Shown one piece after another: positions 26,883-35,916 of a stretch of 64,000 bases of DNA. The notes beneath the pieces were generated by a model. That model worked only from the letters and a program-made list of their open reading frames with translations. It made no database searches and was not told where the DNA came from. The translations under genes and the position numbers were made by a program. This DNA comes from Candidatus Omnitrophota bacterium. Its GTDB lineage: Bacteria > Hinthialibacterota > Hinthialibacteria > Hinthialibacterales > Hinthialibacteraceae. The stretch spans positions 1 to 64,000 of the forward strand of contig QZKN01000135.1 in assembly GCA_003598175.1 (NCBI GenBank), read 5' to 3'. Each line of letters starts with the position of its first letter. The stretch's first letter is position 1.

Positions 26883-28292
26883 ATGAAAAACACTCGTCGA
26901 TACTTTCTCAAAACTGTCTGCGTTGGAATTCCACTCATAAATAGTCACAGTTTACATTCATGGGCTAAAAAACGGACGTACAATCGCCCCAATTTTTTAT
27001 TCATTCTTACTGACGACCAATGCTATGATGCGCTGGGCTGCACCGGAAATCCTCTGATTCACACGCCAACTCTCGATTCGCTGGCGGCGCGGGGAATACG
27101 GTTCGAAAATGCGTTTGTCACCTGCTCCATCTGCAGCCCCAGCCGCGCTGTGTGCCTGACAGGACGTTACGGCAGCGCCAATGGCGTCATGAAAGTGGGC
27201 GGAGGATTGAATGAGGATGAGAAAACAATCGTTCATTATTTACGGAAAGCGGGATATTTTTGCGGCATGGTCGGCAAATGGCATCTGGCCAATTCCCCCG
27301 CATGGTGCGGCTTTGATGTTTTCGATTATTTCGAATCCAATGGACGCTATTACAATCGCAGCGTTTTTGAATCGGGCGAGAAAAAAGTGGTTGAAGGATT
27401 CATCGAAGATTACAACGCCGCCCGCTCATGCGATTTTCTTGAGAAGGCGGCGTCCAATAATCAACCGTTCTTTCTTTTTCACTGCACGCAGGTTCCGCAT
27501 ATGAATCACGAATTCGATTGGAACGCTCGGCCGCAGACGTTGACGCTTTATAACGAGCGCGACATGCCGGTTCCCGCTGCCTGGCAGGACGATTTATCAG
27601 GTAAACCGCCTTATTTAAAGGAAAGCCGCAGCCGTACGCAGGCGTTGAAATATGGCTATGACAAAAAAGAAGCCATCCAACGTCATAAACAGCGCTACTA
27701 CGCCGCGATCACGGAAATGGATGCGTCGCTGGGCAAACTGATAGACAAATTGGATAAACTCGGATTGCGGGAAAATACGATTATCATCGTTATGGGCGAT
27801 AACGGCTGGTTTTTAGGCGAGCACGGCTTTACCAGCAAAGTGTTGCCGTATGAGGAATCCATTCGTGTGCCGATGATCATCTGCGGGCCGGGAATCGAGA
27901 CGGGTGTGACAAGGAATCTGGTTTTGAACGCCGATCTCGCGCCCACGATTCTTGAACTTGCGAATATTGCTGTTCCGCACAACCTGCATGGGCATAGTCT
28001 TCATCCTCTTTTGAAAAAAGATGGAAATCATGTGTGGAGAGAGGCGTTTCTTTACGAAGCTCTCGAATCTCAGCTGGGAAGCTGGCCGTTGCTGGCCGTG
28101 CGTACGAATCGCTGGAAATATATCCAGACATTCGATTTGAACGATCCTACGAAACTCGTTTTTGAGGAATTGTACGATCTTGAATGCGATCCCACAGAGC
28201 GATTGAATCGCGTGTATGAACAATCGTTTGTTTTCGTGAAAGAGCAATTGGCGGATGAACTTGTTCGGATAAAAGAACGGTTGGAGGAATAA
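26883..28292 (+). CDS. Cys-type (FGly) sulfatase
   Basis: A 469-residue sulfatase that cleaves sulfate esters, probably from sulfated glycans, after export. The maturation motif CSPSR is at residues 84-88, with C84 the residue converted to formylglycine, and the metal-binding DD at 44-45 (FILTDDQ). The VGKWHL motif and the late DNGWFLGEHG segment are also present. The N-terminus NTRRYFLKT resembles a twin-arginine signal. GAGGAGA precedes ATG 26883. An FGly-generating enzyme is required in trans and is not in this window. Confidence 0.95.
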   Translation: MKNTRRYFLKTVCVGIPLINSHSLHSWAKKRTYNRPNFLFILTDDQCYDALGCTGNPLIHTPTLDSLAARGIRFENAFVTCSICSPSRAVCLTGRYGSANGVMKVGGGLNEDEKTIVHYLRKAGYFCGMVGKWHLANSPAWCGFDVFDYFESNGRYYNRSVFESGEKKVVEGFIEDYNAARSCDFLEKAASNNQPFFLFHCTQVPHMNHEFDWNARPQTLTLYNERDMPVPAAWQDDLSGKPPYLKESRSRTQALKYGYDKKEAIQRHKQRYYAAITEMDASLGKLIDKLDKLGLRENTIIIVMGDNGWFLGEHGFTSKVLPYEESIRVPMIICGPGIETGVTRNLVLNADLAPTILELANIAVPHNLHGHSLHPLLKKDGNHVWREAFLYEALESQLGSWPLLAVRTNRWKYIQTFDLNDPTKLVFEELYDLECDPTERLNRVYEQSFVFVKEQLADELVRIKERLEE

Positions 28293-28381
28293 CCGTTTAA
28301 GTGACCTTTTCTTTGTGATATCCAACATCTGCAATAAGAAAAGATAAATCGATGTAATCATAATATTGGGAGAATAATTGT

Positions 28382-28609
28382 ATGGGCAAAAGCCTCAAGG
28401 TTATTTACGAGAATGGCGTGCTTCGACCGCTGGAGCCGGTTCCGTTTCGCGAACATCAGCAGGTTACCCTCATGGTTTTAGAGAAACAAGAAACATCGCA
28501 TGAGGGTAAAATGGAGAGCTGTTTCGATATTGCAATGCGAACCGGTTTGATCGGCAGCGCCGAAGATGCGCCGCATGATCTCAGTACCAATCCAAAATAT
28601 TTTGAATGA
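28382..28609 (+). CDS. AF2212-type (DUF104) antitoxin
   Basis: A 75-residue antitoxin of the AF2212-like group, with the diagnostic N-terminus VIYENGVLRPLEPV. These proteins pair with PIN-domain toxins. GGGAG stands upstream of ATG 28382. The following PIN frame begins directly after its stop but is truncated, so the antitoxin may be without an active partner. Confidence 0.88.
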   Translation: MGKSLKVIYENGVLRPLEPVPFREHQQVTLMVLEKQETSHEGKMESCFDIAMRTGLIGSAEDAPHDLSTNPKYFE

Positions 28610-28616
28610 TTTGGAT

Positions 28617-28925
28617 GTGACTTCTCTGCGAGTACTCGTTGATACCGGTCCGCTCGTTGCGCTTTGTTCCCGTCGCGACGAACACCATACTATCTGCGTT
28701 GAACAGTTGCGTAACCTTTCTCCACCACTTCTTACCTGCTGGCCTGTCGTTACTGAGGCCGCATGGCTGTTGAAAGAAAACCAATTGGCCGTTCAAAAAT
28801 TGCTTGCGGGATTTGAAACGGAATTTTTGCAGTTACTCTCAGGGGTACGGACTCTGCGAAAATCGGTGTTGAAAAATCCCCCTCTTGGGGGGATTTTCGA
28901 AACACAATTTCTTTTATTTTGCTGA
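28617..28925 (+). pseudogene. Truncated PIN-domain (VapC-like) toxin
   Basis: The N-terminal PIN core is clear: VLVDTGPLVAL with the first catalytic Asp, then the Glu in VVTEAAWLL. After about 75 residues the sequence leaves the family and runs into a palindromic element (28857-28912), so the C-terminal acidic residues of the PIN active site are missing. A full member would have about 130-145 residues. The start is uncertain: GTG 28617 lies just after the antitoxin stop; ATG 28566 or 28575 would overlap it. Loss of activity is inferred. Confidence 0.75.
28857..28912. repeat. Palindromic element inside the PIN frame
   Basis: A 10-bp perfect stem AAAATCCCCC/GGGGGATTTT with a five-base loop (28873-28897) is flanked by imperfectly matching arms (GAAAATCGGTGTTG and CGAAACACAATTTC). 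It may act as a transcription terminator between the two convergent genes as well as being the cause of the truncation. Confidence 0.7.
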
Positions 28926-28930
28926 AATGT

Positions 28931-29479
28931 TCAGCCGCGAATGTTTAAACGAGGCCGCGGTTGTTCCTCCGTCGTGGGAGAGTCCGCAGGTGGAGTTGTC
29001 ATGCGGCGAATGGGCGTCAACGGTTTGACCGGTTGCTTGGAATCGAACGAAACCCGCCGTTCGATCGGTTTCTGCTGAATTTCCCCTTCCTGCTCGCTCA
29101 GGAACTTTTCGACCGCCAGCGTCCAGCCTTCGCGTAAGTTTTCCACGATGGGAATCACTTCGTCGATCATGGCGCTGTCCTGTTTGATGTTTGCCTTCAC
29201 CAAATGATGATACACGAAATCGTAAATGCGCAGCAAATTGGTTGCGATTTCGCCGCCCTTTTCGAAATCGAGAGCGACCATCAGCTCGGTAAAGATCTTC
29301 TGCACTTTCGTCAATTCCGTATGCGCTTTTTCTATGTTTTTCTGAGCGATGGCTTTTTTGGACAAATGAAGTTTCTTTACAGCTGCGTCAAAAATCATGA
29401 CGAGCAGCTGCGGTTGACTGGCCGTCTCGATTTGCGTCTTCAAATATTGCTGTTGAGGATTGGCCAAATTCGTAACCAC
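28931..29479 (-). CDS. fliS: Flagellar export chaperone FliS
   Basis: Cytoplasmic chaperone that binds the C-terminal end of flagellin and prevents premature polymerisation. Residues 1-125 carry the helical FliS domain with YLKTQIETASQPQLLVMIFD and a helical bundle ending in REGWTLAVEKF. Residues 130-182 are a polar, proline-rich tail not found in typical 125-135-residue FliS. It is downstream of fliD on the same strand, with flaG and flagellin further upstream. Confidence 0.93.
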   Translation of the reverse strand: MVTNLANPQQQYLKTQIETASQPQLLVMIFDAAVKKLHLSKKAIAQKNIEKAHTELTKVQKIFTELMVALDFEKGGEIATNLLRIYDFVYHHLVKANIKQDSAMIDEVIPIVENLREGWTLAVEKFLSEQEGEIQQKPIERRVSFDSKQPVKPLTPIRRMTTPPADSPTTEEQPRPRLNIRG

Positions 29480-29672
29480 GTATTCCCTCCAATTCTGACG
29501 AAATAATTGTTTACTTTTTCAATACCCATCCGGCGGTGACGTAAAATGATCCAACAACAATTTGAGCATCAATCCAACCAGGATGTGCGCGGCAATTCTC
29601 TTTGTTCGATAATCCATTTTCTCACGAGAATAATATTTACTCGTGAGAAATGGCAATCTATGAATGCATGAC

Positions 29673-32000
29673 TCATTTTTTGGTCGTAAGATTCTGCGTC
29701 AAATAGTCGCTTAATTGCTGCGATTTAGACATGGCGACTTCCAATGCCGTAAATTTTTTACGTAATGTTTCTTCATAAATGGATGCTCGTTTTTCATACC
29801 GTTCAATCTGGTTGTTGAACAATTCCATTTTATTTTGAATGGCCTTGGTGCTGGAATCAAGAAGACCCGTATTGTAGGCGGTATACAGTTTCAAATTTTG
29901 TCTGAAAACGGATGCGAATCCGACCGTTTCGGCGGTCAATAACGTTTTTACCGAATCCGGATTGCTATTCAGGGCGGACAGCAGCTCACTCGCATTGAAA
30001 CTTAAAGTTCCTTTTGTATTGAGTGATATTCCGATGGAGGATAGCGCCGATGACCCTCCCGCATAAATGATCGCGCCGGCATGCCGATTCCCGTAAATAT
30101 AGGCTTTCAGTCCCAAATCCGTGGCCGTGGTATTGCCGTCGACATCTTCCACGGTCAGTGCGCCGGTTCCGCCGGACGAGTCAATGAGATTGATGGAGGT
30201 CCCGGCCACGTTGATTTCCGCCTTCACCTTTACATCTGTATTTAGATTAATGGCATCCAATACATCTTGAACGGTTTCGACTTGAGACAAATCAATCGTT
30301 GCGCTTTTCCCGGAACGGTCGGTGATTTTGATGCTGCCGAAATCGATCCCTTTCCCATCGTTCAATTCCGACACGTTGACGCCCGGCAAATTGGGAACCG
30401 TACGGCTGATCATGTTGGCCATCATGCTTTTCAATTGCCGCAAGGTCGAATCGCCGAATAAAACGCCTTTTATATCTTTCTGCGGATTGAAAGCGGTATG
30501 TTCGTTGATCAATTCGATCACATTGTTGTAAGCCGAGACGAAATCCTGAATCACCGATTCGACTTTGGAAAAATCTTCGGTTATAGAAATCATCGCTGCC
30601 GTGCTGCTTTCGCTGACTAACGCCAGGGAGACGCCATCCACGAGATCGGTAATCAGGTTGGAGGAACGGTTCACGGTTACGCCGTTGAACGTAATTTGTG
30701 CGTTTTCGCCTCGCTGGTCATGATGTTTGAAACTGCTGTCGACAATGCCCAGCGTATTGAGGACGTTATTCGGATCCGCTGAAAAAACCGGATGACCAGA
30801 AGCGCTTTTGATTTCCAATCGTGAATTCGAGCCAACCGTGATCACCTGCGCGGAGATGTCCGATCCGGCCGCTCCCGCGGCGGTATTGATTGCATTGGCG
30901 ATGTCCGTCAACGATTGGGAATCAAGGTCGATATCGACGTTGATGGAATCGGAAAGGTCGCCGTCGGTTATGGTTATGGTAGAGGTGGTGGTTGCGCCTA
31001 AATTCAGTAAACTTCCGATTTTCAGCACGGATGATGTAAATTCTTCGCTTTGAACGCCCGAAAGGATGCCGGTGCTGAACAGAACGTTGTCGGGATCGGT
31101 GAACGTGGTCGGAATTCCCGTATCGCTGGTAATCTGCAGGCGTTGTTGCGCTCCCTCCGTGATAACGCTGGCGCGTATGTTGGCGCCTTGCGCAGTGGAA
31201 GCGGCATTGATGTCGCCGGCCAGTTCGCTGAGTGTTCGCGCGCCGGTTAGTGAGACATTCAACGTATGTTGTCCGCCGGCGTCGGTGATCGAAAAACTCT
31301 GTCCGGCCGCGCCGAACGTATCCGTTGGGTCGAATAAATTGCCTTGCGCGCCGTAGGTTGTGGCGTTGACGGTGTAATCGTAGGTCTTTACGGAGTTATC
31401 GACCAGACCCAATGAGGAAAGTATACCGCTCGAACCCACTTCACGCATCTCGATTCGATCCACACCGGCGGAAGTGGCGCCAATCACCAATTTATTCTGA
31501 TTGGGAGCGGTTTGGATGACGGAGGCTTTCACACCGGCATTGGAGCCATTGATTTGTGTGGCGATTGTATTTAGCGTGTCCGTCGAGGAGATGGATATCG
31601 TTTTTCCATTGATGATGAATTTGCCGTTCAATCCCAATTCATCGGTGGATGAAGCAAACAGGTCCGACGACAGTTGATCCACTTGCGCAAGGTTGTCCAC
31701 ACGGACGCTAAAACTACCAAGTGACGCGGAATTGCTGGCGGATGCCGTTACTACACTTTCATTGGAACTTTTCGCTTCTTTGCCTTGAAATAGAGCAGAG
31801 GAATTTAAACTTTGAGCGGTAATCTCGAGACTCAGGACGTTGGCATTCAGCGACTGATAAGCGGTTAACTTTTGCGTTTGCTCCTGAATACGTTTTTCAT
31901 ATTGTGCGACAGGCGCGCGCACCTGAATATCGAGAATTGCATTGATCAATTCCGTTGTGTTGAATCCGGAAATTAATCCTTCTATGGCCAAATTACTCAT
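29673..32000 (-). CDS. fliD: Flagellar filament cap protein FliD
   Basis: Hook-associated protein 2, which caps the growing filament. The N-terminal FliD domain starts NLAIEGLISGFNTTELINAI, and the C-terminal helical domain holds the QNLKLYTAYNTGLLDSSTKAIQ and YEKRASIYEETLRKKFTALE regions (named in part). The middle contains several flagellin-IN-like repeats and makes the protein long (775 residues against roughly 450-700). The ATG at 32000 has GGAGG upstream; five extra codons to 32015 are not needed. A sigma-28-type -10 box lies about 95 bases upstream. Confidence 0.95.
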   Translation of the reverse strand: MSNLAIEGLISGFNTTELINAILDIQVRAPVAQYEKRIQEQTQKLTAYQSLNANVLSLEITAQSLNSSALFQGKEAKSSNESVVTASASNSASLGSFSVRVDNLAQVDQLSSDLFASSTDELGLNGKFIINGKTISISSTDTLNTIATQINGSNAGVKASVIQTAPNQNKLVIGATSAGVDRIEMREVGSSGILSSLGLVDNSVKTYDYTVNATTYGAQGNLFDPTDTFGAAGQSFSITDAGGQHTLNVSLTGARTLSELAGDINAASTAQGANIRASVITEGAQQRLQITSDTGIPTTFTDPDNVLFSTGILSGVQSEEFTSSVLKIGSLLNLGATTTSTITITDGDLSDSINVDIDLDSQSLTDIANAINTAAGAAGSDISAQVITVGSNSRLEIKSASGHPVFSADPNNVLNTLGIVDSSFKHHDQRGENAQITFNGVTVNRSSNLITDLVDGVSLALVSESSTAAMISITEDFSKVESVIQDFVSAYNNVIELINEHTAFNPQKDIKGVLFGDSTLRQLKSMMANMISRTVPNLPGVNVSELNDGKGIDFGSIKITDRSGKSATIDLSQVETVQDVLDAINLNTDVKVKAEINVAGTSINLIDSSGGTGALTVEDVDGNTTATDLGLKAYIYGNRHAGAIIYAGGSSALSSIGISLNTKGTLSFNASELLSALNSNPDSVKTLLTAETVGFASVFRQNLKLYTAYNTGLLDSSTKAIQNKMELFNNQIERYEKRASIYEETLRKKFTALEVAMSKSQQLSDYLTQNLTTKK

Positions 32001-32094
32001 TAGAGCCTCCTCCACGCCCTATCAACGAACAGGAAGGAATCCGTTCCTTCGTCATCAAGAACAAATGAAACATACTAGATCTAATCCTTCCTTA

Positions 32095-32102
32095 TTATCG
32101 GC
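32095..32102 (-). promoter_or_regulatory. Candidate sigma-28 -10 element upstream of fliD
   Basis: Minus strand GCCGATAA is identical to the sigma-28 (FliA) -10 consensus. A TAAAG core lies upstream but at 18 rather than the usual 11 bases, so the -35 match is poor. Confidence 0.4.
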
Positions 32103-32157
32103 TGTCCGCGTATAAGGTTGAGTCTTTACATCAATTTATATGGGAAAATGGTTTCCA

Positions 32158-32210
32158 CATTTTTCCTATAAACCGCCATGATCGATTGATCACAACGAAG
32201 GATGAAAATG
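32158..32210 (+). repeat. 50-bp interspersed element, copy 4
   Basis: CCTATAAACCGCCA, central hairpin TGATC-GATT-GATCA, CAACGAAGGATGAAAATG. Direct orientation with copy 5; hairpin (d) lies between them. Confidence 0.85.
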
Positions 32211-32225
32211 GTAACGTTATCCGAT

Positions 32226-32250
32226 GCGGACGGGACGTCCGCGCTCCCAC
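32226..32250 (+). repeat. Small covarying hairpin (d)
   Basis: GCGGAC-GGGAC-GTCCGC followed by GCTCCCAC. Stem fully paired, loop GGGAC as in copy (b). Confidence 0.8.
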
Positions 32251-32300
32251 ATTTTCATATAAACCCGCATGACCAATTGGTCACAACGAAGGATGAAAAT
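32251..32300 (+). repeat. 50-bp interspersed element, copy 5 (best-preserved ends)
   Basis: ATTTTCAT and ATGAAAAT are perfect 8-bp terminal inverted repeats at the outer ends, and the central hairpin is TGACC-AATT-GGTCA. This copy defines the full 50-bp element. Confidence 0.88.
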
Positions 32301-32308
32301 AAGTTGTG

Positions 32309-32353
32309 GTGCGGACCTCTGGTCTGCACATGCGGGCAGGATGCCCGCGCTCC
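32309..32353 (+). repeat. Tandem small hairpins (e) and (f)
   Basis: First GTGCGGAC-CTCTG-GTCTGCAC (32309-32329), then GCGGGC-AGGAT-GCCCGC (32332-32348) followed by GCTCC. The second has the standard AGGAT loop. Confidence 0.75.
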
Positions 32354-32700
32354 GGCATTTACAGATAAAAGCCAGCAGAATGCCGGTGCGGCTTTCCTGA
32401 AAATATTTTCATCGATAACGAATGAATCCGGCAATTTTTTCCTCTCTGATAAAGTAAGGCCAGAGAATTCTTGCACGTATCGATTCTCGAGAATGCAAAG
32501 TTGAAGTACGAACAATCCGGTTCGGATATAATTGATATAACTATCCGCCGTTATTGGTTTTAGTGAATGTAAATAATCAATCCTCCACTATCGATTCCTG
32601 ATGGAAATCAAATGATCCTGCTTCACCATCTCCTCAACATTTGCTTCATTAAATTTGCATTTCTTTTCCATCACGAGCAAGTTACAGTCCAAATCAGAAG
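32354..32700. other. Non-coding stretch without a supported gene
   Basis: Between the hairpins and the flaG terminator I find no supported gene or RNA. Short open frames are not protein-like. Confidence 0.5.
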
Positions 32701-32708
32701 ATGAAAAT

Positions 32709-32737
32709 GAAAAGCCCTCCGGGAAGGAGGGCTTTTC
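32709..32737 (-). terminator. Rho-independent terminator of flaG
   Basis: GAAAAGCCCTCC and GGAGGGCTTTTC form a 12-bp perfect stem with a 5-base loop. On the minus strand the stem is followed by a T-rich tract (TTTTCATTTT). It lies about 36 bases beyond the flaG stop. Confidence 0.8.
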
Positions 32738-32772
32738 GGAAAAAAATGTAGAATAGTTACAACATGTGGGCA

Positions 32773-33180
32773 TCACATCATCCGGTCCATGATTAGACCG
32801 AGAGATTGATGCAATTTTTCAGTGACGCGGAGAAGATTTTCAGGAGGAATTTCTCTGATCACTTCTTGTGTTTCCGCATTGATAATCGAAATGGCCATTC
32901 GACCAGTGCTTTTGTCCCTCGAAAATTGAAGACGCCTGGCCTCACGGACAGAATCCGATTCTCTGGATTGATGCGAATCAATTTCGGGCATTGTCCGAAG
33001 AAAAGAATTCATCTCCGAATTTTCTTTTTTGCTTGATTCAGTGTTTTCAAACCGCCGCGTCGAAGTTGCGCCGTTATGATGGTCGGCGTTCGAATTTTGC
33101 TGAATAGTGGGATATTGGACATCATCACCGGAAACGGCCATAACGACAGAGCCGTGGTTAGATATCGCATCGACAAACAT
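32773..33180 (-). CDS. flaG: FlaG family flagellar protein
   Basis: A 135-residue protein of the FlaG family, associated with filament length control in other bacteria. The conserved C-terminal half reads LQFSRDKSTGRMAISII then EVIREIPPENLLRV, the family signature; the N-terminal 60 residues are polar and poorly conserved. It lies between flagellin and fliD on the same strand and is closed by a strong terminator, so fliD must start from its own promoter. Confidence 0.9.
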   Translation of the reverse strand: MFVDAISNHGSVVMAVSGDDVQYPTIQQNSNADHHNGATSTRRFENTESSKKENSEMNSFLRTMPEIDSHQSRESDSVREARRLQFSRDKSTGRMAISIINAETQEVIREIPPENLLRVTEKLHQSLGLIMDRMM

Positions 33181-33331
33181 GATGATTTAGTCCTTTCCCT
33201 ATTGTAACAGGTTATGTGGAGGTGAATCTTCCATTTTCGACCTGTTTAGAGAACCAATGTAAAAAACCTTGTTCAATCCGAGGAATGGGATTTTCATCCC
33301 ATCCCTCGGAGCGACTTAATCATTGCGTGAA

Positions 33332-35872
33332 TTATCCGAGCAACGAGAGAAAACTTTGGCTCAAGAAATTCGACTGTGCTAACACTGACGTCCCTGCCTG
33401 CAGCAAGACTTGGTTCTTAGTGAACTGAGTACTCTCAGTGGCAAGGTCGGTGTCACGAATTCGGGATTCCGACGCCGTCAGATTTTCGGCGGAGACGCTC
33501 AAATTCGAGATGGTAGACTCAAGACGATTCGTGGCTGCACCCAGAATCGAACGAGTCTTGTTCACCTGATTGAGAGCTTCGTCTATGATCCGCATGGCCT
33601 CATTGGCGCCTTCTATTGAAGTAACGTCGATGTTGGAAACGGATCGTCCTTTTCCAAATCCAAGTCCCTCGGACGTCAGGTTACCGATGGCGGCGCGAAA
33701 TGCCTGTTCGGCGTAAGCGCCCACATGGAAGTTGAGCGACCGGTTGACTGTGGAGATCACCACCGTTCGACCCGCATCCGGTAGACCGTCGGTACGAGAG
33801 GTCACATCCACGATGTTATCGAAGTCGATGGTGACGAAACGGGCGACGCCTCGGTTTCCACCGCTGTTTCCATCGACGAACACGACATCCTGGTCGCCGT
33901 TGGCGAAGGTGACGGCCGCGCCGCCGTTCAACGAACCGGTGTATTCGTTGGGTGTGGTTTTGAGTTTATCGATGCCGGCAGTGAAGTCGGTTCCCACACG
34001 GAAGGTCATCTGCGGTTGTGGTACTCCCTCGATGGTGGATTTCGCGCCGAAGAGCGTGACTACATCACCAGCGCTGGCGCGAACTTCAGATCCTCCATTG
34101 ACACGGAACGTGGCTTGTTCTTCGAATCCTTCTTGCACCAGAGCCGCATCGTCCTGGAACGTGAAGTTTCCGCCGGCGGTTTTCACACCGTCGAAGGTCA
34201 GAGTAAACGACATTTTCGAATCTGACCGCCCGATATCATCGACCAACTGAAGAACTCCATTCGAAGTATAGGTAAAGAGCGCATCTTCGAAGCGGGTCTG
34301 CGTGCCATCGTTGGCGCCGGTTACCGCCGCGGCATAATCTCGCGTACGGTAGTTCAATTCCTGGATCAGACCGGACATGGAATTGAAGCGGAAATCGTTC
34401 AGCGTGGTATCTTCCGTCGTGGGAGAAGCTGGGACTTTATCGTAGGTGAATACGCCTTCGAATGTCGTCCCGTCCGCATTCACTCCGGTCAGCGTAATCG
34501 TATCGCCGTTCGTCAGGGTGGTGCCGCCGGTGTAGATTCCGCTGACGAAGGTACCGTTCAATACGATGGATTTTGTTCCCGTACCCGTCAATGTCGCGGT
34601 GCGCGAGAGAACCGCGCCGTTTTGGTCACGGAACGTGATCGTACTTTCCGATTTTTTCTGTTGTGCGGATTGGACGTTGTATACCTCGATTACGAACTCA
34701 CCGGCGCCGAACGTCGAGCCGGTAATCGCCGTGATCGAATTGCCGATCTGGCCGGCGCCGGATAGAGCGGAATCAATGCCGATCGTTCCGGAGCGGGTAA
34801 CGCCGTTTGACTGGGTGACGACATTTCCCGCACGGATCAACGAAATGTTGAAATCGGACTGATTAATATAATTTCCACTGCTGGAGAACGTCAAACGACC
34901 GCTATTGGCGGCAGTTCCGGCGATGGTGACGGTGGTGCGGAACGCGGTGGGAACGCTGGCGGTGGTGGTGACGCCAAACAACGCTTTTTCGGTACTATCG
35001 ATTGATGTTTGTACGGCCTGTTGTAACTGAGTGAACGACGTTGTCGACGAAAGGCTCAATGTTCCATTGTACGTGGTAACGCCATCGGAAAGTACGCCGG
35101 AGAAGACGAAAACGTCGCCATTCTGAATGGACACGCCGTTGAAGAAATTACGGTTACCCGCAACGCCCGCAAGAGCATCGCTGTCCCCCATTCTTCCGCC
35201 CGTCAAACTCGTCTTCGAGAAGCGGGCAAGAGAGACGGCGATATCGGTTTGATTGGTAATGCCGGTGTTCAGCGTTTGCGTGCCGCCCACCGGATCGCCG
35301 GCGATAATTTGCGATGTGCTGTCTTTGACTTTTATGATATTCAGATAGGATTTGCCGCTGGCCAGCGTACTGGCGACCGGAGACGCATCGATATTCATAC
35401 CGATGTATTCCTGGCCGGCGATGGTGCTTGTTTGAATGGAAAAGTCACCATTCAACAGGAAGTTGCTGCCGAATTGGGTGGTATTGGCGATTCGAGTGAT
35501 CTCGTCAATACTCTGGAACACTTCATCTTGAATGGCGCTGCGCGCTTTGACGTCGTTAACCGCCGTGTTTGCCGCTTGCACGGACAACACGCGAATACGA
35601 TTCAAGCGCGTGGTGGTTTCTTCCAACGCTCCCTCAGCCACATTGATCAAGCTGATGCCGTCGGAAGCATTCGTGATGGCCTGATTCAGACCTTGAACTT
35701 GTGTGCGCAGACGATTGGCCACGCTCAGACCAGCCGCGTCGTCGCCTGCACGGTTAATACGGAGACCTGAAGACAGACGTTCGATTGATTTTTGCAGAGA
35801 ACGTCCTGTTTTGTCCAGGTTCCGGTTTGCATTGATAGCAGAAATGTTGTTGACAACTCTGGAAATACTCAT
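33332..35872 (-). CDS. fliC: Flagellin, very large
   Basis: Filament subunit. The D0/D1 core is intact at both ends: residues 1-165 with INANRNLDKTGRSLQKSIER, LSSGLRINRAGDDAAGLSVA and the polar helix, and the last 95 residues with RSILGAATNRLESTISNL and TQFTKNQVLLQAGTSVLAQ. Between them lies a central region of about 585 residues, which makes the protein 846 residues (most flagellins have 270-500). The insert is rich in Gly/Thr/Ser/Asn and contains at least two related units with the NGD-x-SGV/LTGV-x-x-DGxTxxG pattern, expected to form surface-exposed D2/D3-type domains. AAGGAGG gives strong translation. Confidence 0.95.
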   Translation of the reverse strand: MSISRVVNNISAINANRNLDKTGRSLQKSIERLSSGLRINRAGDDAAGLSVANRLRTQVQGLNQAITNASDGISLINVAEGALEETTTRLNRIRVLSVQAANTAVNDVKARSAIQDEVFQSIDEITRIANTTQFGSNFLLNGDFSIQTSTIAGQEYIGMNIDASPVASTLASGKSYLNIIKVKDSTSQIIAGDPVGGTQTLNTGITNQTDIAVSLARFSKTSLTGGRMGDSDALAGVAGNRNFFNGVSIQNGDVFVFSGVLSDGVTTYNGTLSLSSTTSFTQLQQAVQTSIDSTEKALFGVTTTASVPTAFRTTVTIAGTAANSGRLTFSSSGNYINQSDFNISLIRAGNVVTQSNGVTRSGTIGIDSALSGAGQIGNSITAITGSTFGAGEFVIEVYNVQSAQQKKSESTITFRDQNGAVLSRTATLTGTGTKSIVLNGTFVSGIYTGGTTLTNGDTITLTGVNADGTTFEGVFTYDKVPASPTTEDTTLNDFRFNSMSGLIQELNYRTRDYAAAVTGANDGTQTRFEDALFTYTSNGVLQLVDDIGRSDSKMSFTLTFDGVKTAGGNFTFQDDAALVQEGFEEQATFRVNGGSEVRASAGDVVTLFGAKSTIEGVPQPQMTFRVGTDFTAGIDKLKTTPNEYTGSLNGGAAVTFANGDQDVVFVDGNSGGNRGVARFVTIDFDNIVDVTSRTDGLPDAGRTVVISTVNRSLNFHVGAYAEQAFRAAIGNLTSEGLGFGKGRSVSNIDVTSIEGANEAMRIIDEALNQVNKTRSILGAATNRLESTISNLSVSAENLTASESRIRDTDLATESTQFTKNQVLLQAGTSVLAQSNFLSQSFLSLLG

Positions 35873-35894
35873 TCTTCTTCCTCCTTGAATGACG

Positions 35895-35916
35895 CATCCG
35901 GCTTCCTTGCCGGATG
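35895..35916. promoter_or_regulatory. Hairpin in the flagellin leader
   Basis: CATCCGGC-TTCCTT-GCCGGATG is a perfect 8-bp stem with a 6-base loop. It lies nine bases upstream of the flagellin ribosome binding site (35880-35886 on the minus strand) and could affect mRNA stability or translation. Confidence 0.6.

Noticed and set aside
31022-31356. Several frames opposite fliD and flagellin
   Set aside because: They are antisense shadows of strongly supported flagellar genes.
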